Source of the DNA: an uncultured Bacilli bacterium
GTDB taxonomy: Bacteria; Bacillota_I; Bacilli_A; ML615J-28; CAG-313
Assembly: GCA_947627685.1 (NCBI GenBank)
Contig: CANQWZ010000017.1
Span: 1 to 18,824, forward strand
Reading direction: 5' to 3'
Length of the DNA stretch: 18,824 nucleotides
Shown: positions 1 to 7,115 of the stretch, one piece after another
How positions within the stretch are numbered: the stretch's first letter is position 1
How the letters are laid out: every line of letters starts with the position of its first letter
Translations under genes and position numbers: made by a program
The notes under the pieces: generated by a model
The model's database searches: none
What the model was told of the DNA's origin: nothing
The model's input: the letters and a program-made list of their open reading frames with translations, nothing else

Positions 1-34
1 CATAAAAGATTTTAATAAATCAATATTTTGTAAA

Positions 35-58
35 ATTCAAAAGATAACTATTTTGAAT
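35..58. repeat. Inverted repeat upstream of the LacI-family gene
   Basis: Two perfect 8-base arms, ATTCAAAA at 35-42 and TTTTGAAT at 51-58, are separated by 8 bases. It lies about 70 bases upstream of the -10 box of the following promoter. It could be an A/T-rich terminator hairpin for a gene left of the window, or a regulatory site, but no clean T-run follows and the DNA is so A/T-rich that chance is possible. Confidence 0.35.
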
Positions 59-104
59 ATATCATAAGATAATCAGATTTTTTCATAAAAATTTGCAAAA
101 TCTA

Positions 105-133
105 TTGTCTTTTTTTACTAAATATGATATAAT
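105..133 (+). promoter_or_regulatory. SigA-type promoter of the LacI-family gene
   Basis: A TTGTCT -35 box (105-110) and a perfect TATAAT -10 box (128-133) are separated by 17 bases, with an extended -10 TG at 125-126. The ribosome binding site AAGAGG (about 147-152) precedes the ATG at 160. The regulator is therefore transcribed from its own promoter. Confidence 0.8.
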
Positions 134-159
134 ATTCCTAGAAAGAAAGAGGTAAAGCT

Positions 160-1230
160 ATGAAAGGTGATAAACGTACAAGTCCTAACAAGATTTACGA
201 TGTTGCAGGAGCAGCTGGGGTTTCACTTGCTACAGTGTCTAGAGTATTAAATCATCCTGAAAAAGTAAAACCTGCAACAAGAGAAAAAATTGAAAAAATT
301 ATTAAGGAGCTAGGTTATAAACCTAATTTAAATGCCAAAGGTTTAGCAAGTTCTAAATCAACAACCGTAGCAATTGTTGTGCCTGAACTTACGCGAAGTT
401 CAATTGCAGGCATGGTTGATGGCATTGCTGCGACAGCCAAAAGACGTGGCTATTTATTACGTCTATTTGTTAATAACACAAGTAATGATGAAGATGCGGT
501 AGCTAATGAACGCGAATTATGGCGTACAGTAATATCTTCAGGTGTAGATGGTATTCTATACATAAATGATGAAATTGATGATGACTATTTGGAAATTATT
601 AAAGATTCAAGTGTTAGTGTCGTATTAACCAATAGTGTTTGTAGTGATGCAGAAATACCATCAGTTGCAATTGATTACAAAAAAGCTGCTTATGAAATGA
701 CTAAAGAAATGATTAGTCGTGGCAATAAAAAAATTTGGATTATTTCAACTGTTAAAAAGTATGCTGTTAATGATTTAAAAGTTAAAGGCTATGAAGAAGC
801 AATGGAAGAAGCCGGTTTAGAAGCTCGTGTTATTAATGTTTCGGGCAAAACTTATCTTAACGAAAAGGCTTATCATGAGATTCTTTTAGAAGATCATCCT
901 GATGTTGCAATAGTTGTTAGAGATTCCATGGCTGTATCATTTATTAATGTAGCTAGAGAATTACAAATTTCTATTCCTGATGAAATGCAAGTAATAGGAT
1001 TCCAAAATACTAAATATGCGGAATTATCAAGACCAACGCTTACTTGTATTAATACACCAATTTATGAAATTGGTGAGGCCGCAATGGATCTTTTAACCGA
1101 TCTAATGCATGAGGCTGAATATGAAGATGAATATTATTATTTAGATCAACCTAAAGAAGAACCTCGAGAAGAAATAAAAATTAATAAGAATGTAGATTAT
1201 AGCATTGTTTGGCGACAATCTACCAAATAG
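160..1230 (+). CDS. LacI/GalR-family transcriptional regulator
   Basis: This 356-residue protein has the LacI/GalR layout. A helix-turn-helix near residues 12-35 (YDVAGAAGVSLATVSRVLN) is followed by the hinge helix region (KPNLNAKGLAS, about residues 54-64), then a periplasmic-binding-protein-like effector domain starting at TVAIVVPEL. Such proteins bind pseudo-palindromic operators as dimers and usually release them on binding a sugar. The start fits the AAGAGG site 8 bases upstream. The acidic, tyrosine-rich stretch near residues 308-335 (EYEDEYYYLDQPKEEPREE) is an unusual C-terminal addition. The only strong LacI-type palindrome I see is in the GH20/importer promoter (9667-9676), so this protein is a candidate controller of that operon; that link is inference. 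The effector cannot be read from sequence. Confidence 0.93.
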   Translation: MKGDKRTSPNKIYDVAGAAGVSLATVSRVLNHPEKVKPATREKIEKIIKELGYKPNLNAKGLASSKSTTVAIVVPELTRSSIAGMVDGIAATAKRRGYLLRLFVNNTSNDEDAVANERELWRTVISSGVDGILYINDEIDDDYLEIIKDSSVSVVLTNSVCSDAEIPSVAIDYKKAAYEMTKEMISRGNKKIWIISTVKKYAVNDLKVKGYEEAMEEAGLEARVINVSGKTYLNEKAYHEILLEDHPDVAIVVRDSMAVSFINVARELQISIPDEMQVIGFQNTKYAELSRPTLTCINTPIYEIGEAAMDLLTDLMHEAEYEDEYYYLDQPKEEPREEIKINKNVDYSIVWRQSTK

Positions 1231-1240
1231 TAGATTTTTT
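1217..1240 (+). terminator. Weak intrinsic terminator overlapping the LacI gene stop
   Basis: The arms 1217-1223 and 1230-1236 pair over 7 bases (core ATCTAC/GTAGAT) around a 6-base loop, and the 3' arm runs into a T-tract ending at 1240. The TAG stop (1228-1230) lies inside the hairpin. Only two G-C pairs support the stem, so read-through into the T-box leader is likely. Confidence 0.4.
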
Positions 1241-1249
1241 AAAGGTAAA

Positions 1250-1425
1250 ATTTAGAGACTAGACTGGCTGGTGAAAAGTTTAGCAAATAAAAAATCGAAT
1301 TATATCGGATATCAATTTATTGATTATATTTTCCAAAGTGCAAAATTTACGAAATGAATTTTGAATTAAGGTGGTACCGCGGAACCAAGTTTCGTCCTTA
1401 AACTAATAAGGACGATTTTTTTTAA
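1250..1425 (+). ncRNA. T-box leader of tyrS (tRNA-sensing riboswitch)
   Basis: The conserved T-box sequence AAGGTGGTACCGCGG is at 1368-1382, directly before an intrinsic terminator (stem 1392-1400/1407-1415). AAGG at 1368-1371 can instead pair with CCTT at 1396-1399, giving the expected antiterminator that excludes the terminator. Upstream, the hairpin 1267-1284 carries a GGTG loop (1270-1273) that fits the Stem I GNUG motif. Uncharged tRNA-Tyr should bind the specifier and the T-box bulge and permit transcription of tyrS. TAT triplets occur at 1301-1303, 1303-1305 and 1310-1312, but I cannot assign the specifier with confidence. Only about 120 bases precede the T-box, short for a canonical leader. 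I see no clean promoter of its own between 1150 and 1250. Confidence 0.88.
1392..1423 (+). terminator. T-box-controlled intrinsic terminator before tyrS
   Basis: A perfect 9-base stem (1392-1400 with 1407-1415, core CGTCCTTA/TAAGGACG) encloses a 6-base loop and is followed by eight T residues (1416-1423). The 5' arm also contains the CCTT needed for the antiterminator, so the two folds are mutually exclusive. Confidence 0.9.
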
Positions 1426-1449
1426 TATTTAATGAAGGAGTATACAAAA

Positions 1450-2682
1450 ATGAATTTATTTGAAGAATTAAAGTGGCGTGGATTAGTTCACAACATTACC
1501 GATGAAAAATTAGTCGAAAAATTAAATAATGGCGGATTAACTTTTTATTTAGGTACTGACCCTACTGGTGACAGTTTACATGTTGGTCATTTATTAGTTT
1601 TCATTTTAGCTAAACGTTTAGAAAAATATGGTCATCATCCCATCTTTTTAATTGGTGGAGCAACAGGATCAATTGGTGATCCTAAACCTACAGCGGAAAG
1701 AAAACTTTTAACAAGAGAACAAATAGATCATAATGCTAGTTGCTTGCATAAGCAAGTTGAAAATTTATTTAAATGTAAACTTGTTAACAATTATGATTGG
1801 ACTTATAATATTGATATTTTAACTTTCCTAAGAAAATATGGTAAATTCTTTAATGTTAATTATATGATTAATAAAGATACTGTCAAATCACGCCTTGATA
1901 GTGGTATTTCTTATACAGAATTCTCATATCAAATTTTGCAAGCTTTAGATTTCGAACATCTATATGATTCTGAAGGGTGCAGTTTACAAATTGGTGGTCA
2001 AGACCAATGGGGAAATATTACATCAGGCCTTGAATTAATTCGTAAAATCCATGGAGCTCAGGCTGAAGCATATGGTTTAACTGTTCCACTATTTACTAAA
2101 AGTGATGGTACTAAATTTGGTAAAACCGAAGGTGGTGCTATTTGGTTAGATCCTAAAAAAACCACACCTTATGCTTTTTACCAATTTTGGATTAATACCC
2201 CAGATAGTGATGTAATGAAAGAATTAAAACAATTTACTTTCTTATCAAAGGACGAAATAGCACAAATTGAAGAATCATTTAATAAAGAACCCCATTTAAG
2301 ACTTGCTCAAAAAACCCTTGCGAAAGAAATGACCATTATGATTCATGGTCAAAAAGCATATGAACAAGCCATAAAACTTAGTGAAGCTTTATTTAGTGGT
2401 AAAATTGCAAACTTATCAAAGACCGAAATTGAAACAATCTTTGGTGAATTACCAAAAGTACTTTTAGAAGGTGATGAAATGCTAATTGATAGTTTGGTTA
2501 AACTTGGTGCTGCTTCTTCTAAAAGAGAAGCTCGTGACTTCATTAGTGGTGGGGGAGTATTAGTTAATGGAATCCAAGAAAAAGATTTAAATTTTGTAAT
2601 TACTAAAGCTAAAGCCATTGATGAAACATACACTGTTATTAGACGGGGCAAGAAAAATTATTATTTAATCGAACATAAATAG
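1450..2682 (+). CDS. tyrS: Tyrosyl-tRNA synthetase
   Basis: Cytoplasmic class I aminoacyl-tRNA synthetase that attaches tyrosine to tRNA-Tyr using ATP. Seen in the 410-residue product: the HIGH-type motif HVGH (residues 44-47), the tyrosine/tRNA pocket segment with QIGGQDQWGN, the KMSKS-type loop KFGKT (222-226), and a C-terminal S4 RNA-binding domain (SSKREARDFISGGGVLVNG). The length matches the bacterial TyrS family. An in-frame ATG at 1432 exists, but it lies on top of the strong AAGGAG site (1435-1440). The ATG at 1450, 9 bases after that site, gives the usual MNLFEELKWRG start and is preferred. Expression should be controlled by the T-box leader immediately upstream. The next gene starts 13 bases after the stop, so the two are probably co-transcribed. 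Confidence 0.97.
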   Translation: MNLFEELKWRGLVHNITDEKLVEKLNNGGLTFYLGTDPTGDSLHVGHLLVFILAKRLEKYGHHPIFLIGGATGSIGDPKPTAERKLLTREQIDHNASCLHKQVENLFKCKLVNNYDWTYNIDILTFLRKYGKFFNVNYMINKDTVKSRLDSGISYTEFSYQILQALDFEHLYDSEGCSLQIGGQDQWGNITSGLELIRKIHGAQAEAYGLTVPLFTKSDGTKFGKTEGGAIWLDPKKTTPYAFYQFWINTPDSDVMKELKQFTFLSKDEIAQIEESFNKEPHLRLAQKTLAKEMTIMIHGQKAYEQAIKLSEALFSGKIANLSKTEIETIFGELPKVLLEGDEMLIDSLVKLGAASSKREARDFISGGGVLVNGIQEKDLNFVITKAKAIDETYTVIRRGKKNYYLIEHK

Positions 2683-2695
2683 TTAGGTAAATAAT

Positions 2696-3766
2696 ATGGA
2701 AACTATCGATTTTGTTGAAAAAATCATTCAAGAAGCAATAAATAGTGGCGCTTTTCCTAGTGCTAATTATGCCATTGTTACTAAAGAACGCCTTTATTTA
2801 AATAGCTTAGGTAATAAATGTATATATGAAAAAACCGAACCTAATTGCTTAAATACTTTATATGATCTTGCTTCACTATCTAAAGTGATTGTTACTACGA
2901 CTTGTCTTTTTAAGTTACTTGAAAAAGGCATGCTTAGACTTTTTGCTCCTGTTAGCAATTATTTACCTCGCTTTAAACACGAAAACGTTACTGTTTGGCA
3001 TTTAATGACTCATACATCAGGTTTACCTGCTGGTCTTAGTGGCCTTTTAGAACTTAATAGTGCTACCGAAATTTATAATAAAATTTATGATTTACCTTTA
3101 TTATTTGAACCTGGCTTGCAAATTTGTTATTCGGATATAGGTTATGTTTTACTTGGGCAAATTATTGAAAGTATCACAAAATGCAAACTTGATGATTTTG
3201 CAAAAGAGGTACTTTTTGACCCACTTGAAATGTTTGATACAACTTATAATCCTAAAGACATCAACAAATCTGCCGCAACCGAATTAAGAGATAATAAAAT
3301 TAAAAAGGGGTTAACAAGAGGTGTTGTCCATGATGAAATGGCTTATTTACTAGGTGGAGTAGCAGGTCATGCGGGGGTATTTGCTTCCATTTTCGATATG
3401 GCAAAATTTGCCCAAATGATTTTAAATGATGGAAAATATCATGATAAAGAAATATTATCTAAAGCAAGTATTGATTTAATGTATAAGCCATGTGTTAAAA
3501 TGCATAAACCAGCTGAAATAGATGGTACGATTAGAAGCTTAGGTTGGCTTGTTGGTGGTAATGGTGGTATTAAAGGTGATTTTGCTAGTGCTAATACCAT
3601 TTATCATACCGGCTTTACCGGTACTGCTATTTGGATTGATAGAACAAACGAAATAGCTTTTTGTATCCTAACTAACCGTGTCCATCCTTCACGTAATACG
3701 CATTTACATCTTGATGCCTTTGCCAGAGTTGCTAATTATATAATGGCAAATCGTTCCAAGTTTTAA
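2696..3766 (+). CDS. Class C beta-lactamase-like serine hydrolase
   Basis: This 356-residue protein belongs to the beta-lactamase/penicillin-recognising serine hydrolase superfamily (PF00144 type). Catalytic signatures are visible in order: SxxK as SLSK (Ser60, Lys63), the YxN-type motif as YSD (145-147), and the third motif as HTG (304-306). MTHTSGLPAG (about 104-113) is also typical. There is no signal peptide, so it should act in the cytoplasm. Members include D-aminopeptidases, esterases and AmiE, the N-acetylmuramyl-L-alanine amidase of the Bacillus murein-recycling cluster; specificity cannot be read here. It follows tyrS by 13 bases with only a weak ribosome binding site and ends before a strong terminator, which places it under the tyrosine T-box. 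True beta-lactamase activity is unlikely for a cytoplasmic member. Confidence 0.88.
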   Translation: METIDFVEKIIQEAINSGAFPSANYAIVTKERLYLNSLGNKCIYEKTEPNCLNTLYDLASLSKVIVTTTCLFKLLEKGMLRLFAPVSNYLPRFKHENVTVWHLMTHTSGLPAGLSGLLELNSATEIYNKIYDLPLLFEPGLQICYSDIGYVLLGQIIESITKCKLDDFAKEVLFDPLEMFDTTYNPKDINKSAATELRDNKIKKGLTRGVVHDEMAYLLGGVAGHAGVFASIFDMAKFAQMILNDGKYHDKEILSKASIDLMYKPCVKMHKPAEIDGTIRSLGWLVGGNGGIKGDFASANTIYHTGFTGTAIWIDRTNEIAFCILTNRVHPSRNTHLHLDAFARVANYIMANRSKF

Positions 3767-3808
3767 TGTAGGAAAAAATTGTTTATTAATAAAAAATAGT
3801 TTTAAAGT

Positions 3809-3850
3809 AAAAAGTAACTTACAAATAGATGTTAAGTTACTTTTTATTAT
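3809..3850 (+). terminator. Intrinsic terminator after the serine hydrolase gene
   Basis: A 13-base perfect stem (3809-3821 with 3833-3845, core AAGTAACTTA/TAAGTTACTT) closes an 11-base loop. The 3' arm ends in T5 and continues as ATTATT. The A-tract on the 5' side could make it work in both directions, although no gene converges on it. It closes the tyrS-hydrolase unit. Confidence 0.82.
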
Positions 3851-3859
3851 TCAATAGTC

Positions 3860-3888
3860 TTGTAAAAAAACTTAAAATCAAGTATAAT
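3860..3888 (+). promoter_or_regulatory. Promoter of the dipeptidase-GHL10 operon
   Basis: TTGTAA (-35, 3860-3865) and a perfect TATAAT (-10, 3883-3888) are separated by 17 bases. Transcription should begin near 3895, only about 11 bases before the ATG at 3906. The leader is therefore very short, with GGTGA (3895-3899) the only ribosome-binding-like sequence. Confidence 0.8.
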
Positions 3889-3905
3889 TAGATTGGTGAT
3901 TAAAA

Positions 3906-4784
3906 ATGAAAATTTATGATACACATAGTGACATTATGTATAACTTATATAAACGAACTAAAGAGGGTGAAAAAGATGTTTTTGCCCGCTATCACTTAAA
4001 TGACTTAAAAGAAGGTAATATCGTTGGTGGAATATGGGTAGTTTATAGTGATAGTGATTTTGATATTCATGAAGCTTATGATATAGCCTTTGATGCTTTT
4101 AAAAAATATCAAAGCACTTTTGATGTTGTATATGGTTTAGAAGGCTTAAGAAATGTGCGTGATGTAGAAGATTTAGATTTACTTTATCAAAAAGGCATTC
4201 GCCATGCTAGCCTAACTTGGAACGAAGAAAACCATTTTGCAACCGGTGTAGCAGGACAAAGTGATCACGGCCTAAAAGATGCAGGTAAAAAAATTATTCA
4301 ATATATGAATGATAAAAAAATGATTATTGATGTTTCACACCTAAATATTAAAAGTTTTTATGATGTTTTAGAAGAATCTCCTAAAATTTTATTTGCTAGT
4401 CATTCTAATGCTTATACTATTAGTAATCATCGTCGCAACTTAAATGATGATCAACTAAAAGCCCTAAAAGAAGCAAATGGCTATGTTGGAGTTAATTCGG
4501 CTCGTAACTTTGTTTCTAAAGATAAAAACAAACAAAATATTGATGGCTTAATTGATCAAATAATTTACTTAGCTGATCATATTGGTATTGATCATGTAAT
4601 GTTTGGCCTTGACATGATGCATTTTTTAAGTGATTATGATAATGCTAATTTAGATGATTTAACATGCCATGCGGATGCCAAAAACATTGCTCCATGTCTT
4701 ATTAAAAGAGGCTTTAGTGAAAACGAATTAGCAATGTTAGGTTCAAAAAATTTCTTAAAAGCCATAGAAAAGGTAGAAAGGTAA
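3906..4784 (+). CDS. Membrane-dipeptidase (peptidase family M19) homologue
   Basis: Zinc dipeptidase of the renal/membrane dipeptidase family, 292 residues, slightly short for the family. The binuclear metal site can be traced: HSD near the N-terminus (His7, Asp9), a bridging glutamate in YGLEG (Glu79), His145 in DVSH and His166 in SHSNAY, followed by HRRNL and the late aspartate in GLDMMHF. Bacterial M19 enzymes hydrolyse dipeptides, often with a D-residue at the C-terminal position. No signal peptide is present, so it is cytoplasmic. It is the first gene after its own promoter, and the exported GHL10 gene starts 4 bases after its stop. A role on L,D-dipeptides from peptidoglycan stems is possible but inferred from neighbours only. 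Confidence 0.9.
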   Translation: MKIYDTHSDIMYNLYKRTKEGEKDVFARYHLNDLKEGNIVGGIWVVYSDSDFDIHEAYDIAFDAFKKYQSTFDVVYGLEGLRNVRDVEDLDLLYQKGIRHASLTWNEENHFATGVAGQSDHGLKDAGKKIIQYMNDKKMIIDVSHLNIKSFYDVLEESPKILFASHSNAYTISNHRRNLNDDQLKALKEANGYVGVNSARNFVSKDKNKQNIDGLIDQIIYLADHIGIDHVMFGLDMMHFLSDYDNANLDDLTCHADAKNIAPCLIKRGFSENELAMLGSKNFLKAIEKVER

Positions 4785-4788
4785 TACT

Positions 4789-7113
4789 ATGAAAAAATTT
4801 TTATATAGTATATTTATAATAGGTTTAATGTTTGTAAATGGTTTTACTGTTTTTGCTGCGAGTACGGCTAATAGCACCTGGTATGCGCAAAAAAACTTTC
4901 CTGATTATGTACAAGTTGATACGGAACTTAGAGCTGTTTGGGTTGCAACCGTCAGTAATATTGATATTGCTAAACAAACAGGCACAAGTGAAAGTGATAT
5001 TAAAGCATGGCAAGATCAATATTTAGCCATTCTTGATAAAGCCGAGGCTTATCATCTTAATGCTATCGTTTTTCAAATAAGACCTTGTAATGATGCTTTT
5101 TATCCATCTAAATATAACCCTTGGAGCCAATTTTTATATTTATATGGTAAAGATCCTGGTTGGGATCCTCTTGCTTGGATGATTGAGGTTACACATGAAA
5201 GAGGAATGGAATATCATGCATGGCTAAATCCTTATAGGGCATCTGTTGATACAAATATCTCTATTGCTAGTAATAGCGCTATTCTTAAATATGATAATGA
5301 TGCTTTACAAGCTGAAAAACAAGCAAAATTTAACAATCTAAAAGCATCTTGTGATACTAATATTGATAATCCGGCTTTTGCGACGGGTGAAGAATTAGAA
5401 CACAATGTTGTTCTTGGTACGGAAGGTAAATATGTTCTTAACCCTGCTAGTAGTAATACTATTGAACATCTTGTTAAAACAATCGAAGAAATTGTTGAAA
5501 ATTATGAGATAGATGGTATTCATTTTGATGATTATTTTTATCCTGATGATCGTTCATATGTCGCATCAAGTGGTAGTAACGCTGAACTAATTGGCACAAC
5601 TTTTTCAACTGAACCGCTTGTTGATTATCAAGACTATCAAGCTTATTTAAAAAGTGGTGGCTCATTAGATATTTATGATTGGCGTCGCGATAATGTTAAT
5701 AAATTAATTGAAACCTTAAGTACCTTAATAAGAAATTTAAATAAAACTAAATCAAGACCTTGTGCCTTTGGTATTAGTCCTTGCTCAAGATGGGCACCAA
5801 CTATTGAAGCATGTCCTGCTGCCCCAAATAGAGGAACAGAAGGAGGTATGGCGGGAAGTTGTTATGATTATTATTCTTATGCCGATCTATATGCGGATAC
5901 TAAAAAATGGGTTGAAGAAGAATGGATAGATTACATTTTACCTCAAACATATATGCGACTTACCTCTACTTATACTTCGGTAATGGAGTGGTGGAGTGAT
6001 GTGGTAAAACCTACTTCGGTAAAACTTTATTCGGGACTGGCTTTATATTTGTTTGATACATGGAAAAGTAGTGATGAAATAGCATATGATGTAATGTATA
6101 ACCAAGGTAAAGATAACCAAACAACAGGATATGTCTTGTATAATTATTCTAGCATGGATAAAACATATACGCAACTTTCTTTAAATCATGTCCTTGAAAC
6201 TTGTTGGCAAACCAATGCTTTAACACCGGTATATGAGGCATATGATTATCAACATGATGTTACATCACTTGCAAAAGTATCCAAGATAGAACAAATATCA
6301 GAAGAAAAAATGTGTTTAACATATGATACTATTAAAGACGCCAAAGCTTATGCTCTTTATCAATTTACAAAAGACGAAACTAACATTTTACCACTAGCAA
6401 AAAATTTAGCCCAAATGAATATAGGCAGTAAAAATAGTACTTTTAATATTGATGATTATAATCCTGATAATATTTATTATCTTGCAACCATTAGTTATGA
6501 TAATACTATTTATTTAGCAAGTGATCCCATCGATTTTACTAAAGCGGTTAGAAATAATCTTCCTCAAATTGAACTAGCTTCATATATGAGCGATGAGGTT
6601 TTAGTAGAAAAGACATTAGTAGTAAAATTTAAAATAACCGATGCTGATAATGATAACTTATCTTATAAAGTTTATTTATTATATCGTGAAAGATTATTAG
6701 AAATTAGTGATACTACTTTCTTAGATGATATTTTAGAAGTAAGATGGGAAGCTTTTGCCATTGAAGAAAGTGATTTACAACTGGTTATTAAAGCAAGTGA
6801 TGGTAAAGAAGAGGCAACCTTTACTACCCCTAAATTTGCAGTAGTAACAACTTGCCATCATAATTTCCAAGATGCCACTTGCACACAACCTAAAATATGT
6901 ATCAAATGTGGGTTTGAAGAAGGTGCTCCGTTAGGTCATATATGGCAAGAGGCTGATAAGACGCATCCTAAAACTTGTAAAGTTTGTGGTCTTACTGAAG
7001 GTGAACCCCTTCAAGGCTGTTCAAAATGTCAAAAAAATAATGTGATAACACTAATATTATTAATTAGTACTTTCACAAGTAGTTTATACATATTAAGAAA
7101 AAGAGGAAAATAA
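4789..7113 (+). CDS. Exported, C-terminally anchored GHL10 (PF02638) glycoside hydrolase-like protein
   Basis: This 774-residue protein begins with a signal peptide (about residues 1-24, likely cut after VFAA). The GHL10/DUF187 TIM-barrel follows: ELRAVWVATVSNID (46-59), IVFQIRPCNDAFYPS, HAWLNPYRAS, HFDDYFYPD (245-253) with its acidic pair Asp247/Asp248, GISPCSRW and YILPQTYMR. Family members include Bacillus YngK and E. coli DigH, which cleaves denuded peptidoglycan glycans. After the barrel come about 200 residues with fibronectin/Ig-like character, a double Cys-rich repeat (from Cys689), and a C-terminal transmembrane helix (about 751-769) with an RKRGK tail. It should sit on the outer face of the membrane. 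The start has AAAGG upstream (4778-4782). A cytoplasmic paralogue follows directly. Substrate is not readable from sequence. Confidence 0.9.
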   Translation: MKKFLYSIFIIGLMFVNGFTVFAASTANSTWYAQKNFPDYVQVDTELRAVWVATVSNIDIAKQTGTSESDIKAWQDQYLAILDKAEAYHLNAIVFQIRPCNDAFYPSKYNPWSQFLYLYGKDPGWDPLAWMIEVTHERGMEYHAWLNPYRASVDTNISIASNSAILKYDNDALQAEKQAKFNNLKASCDTNIDNPAFATGEELEHNVVLGTEGKYVLNPASSNTIEHLVKTIEEIVENYEIDGIHFDDYFYPDDRSYVASSGSNAELIGTTFSTEPLVDYQDYQAYLKSGGSLDIYDWRRDNVNKLIETLSTLIRNLNKTKSRPCAFGISPCSRWAPTIEACPAAPNRGTEGGMAGSCYDYYSYADLYADTKKWVEEEWIDYILPQTYMRLTSTYTSVMEWWSDVVKPTSVKLYSGLALYLFDTWKSSDEIAYDVMYNQGKDNQTTGYVLYNYSSMDKTYTQLSLNHVLETCWQTNALTPVYEAYDYQHDVTSLAKVSKIEQISEEKMCLTYDTIKDAKAYALYQFTKDETNILPLAKNLAQMNIGSKNSTFNIDDYNPDNIYYLATISYDNTIYLASDPIDFTKAVRNNLPQIELASYMSDEVLVEKTLVVKFKITDADNDNLSYKVYLLYRERLLEISDTTFLDDILEVRWEAFAIEESDLQLVIKASDGKEEATFTTPKFAVVTTCHHNFQDATCTQPKICIKCGFEEGAPLGHIWQEADKTHPKTCKVCGLTEGEPLQGCSKCQKNNVITLILLISTFTSSLYILRKRGK
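6853..7019 (+). repeat. Two Cys/His-rich protein repeats before the C-terminal anchor
   Basis: Residues 689-744 of the exported GHL10 protein hold two related units. Each has the order aromatic or His start, Pro-x-x-Cys-x-x-Cys-Gly, Glu-Gly, Pro-Leu: PKICIKCGFEEGAPLGH and PKTCKVCGLTEGEPLQG. A further CSKC lies next to the transmembrane helix. Similar CxxCG/EG repeats occur near the C-termini of large surface proteins of gut Firmicutes; their role is not known to me. Metal binding is plausible from the paired cysteines. Confidence 0.7.
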
Positions 7114-7115
7114 AA

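Noticed and set aside
1432..1449. Longer tyrS start at ATG 1432
   Set aside because: That ATG overlaps the strong AAGGAG site. The ATG at 1450 has correct spacing and gives the usual TyrS N-terminus.
2349..2651. Minus-strand 100-codon frame inside tyrS
   Set aside because: It lies wholly within the S4-domain coding region, has no recognisable product, and is explained by the codon bias of tyrS.
4825..5665. Short frames on both strands inside the exported GHL10 gene
   Set aside because: They are shadows of a well-supported gene, without plausible ribosome binding sites or protein features.
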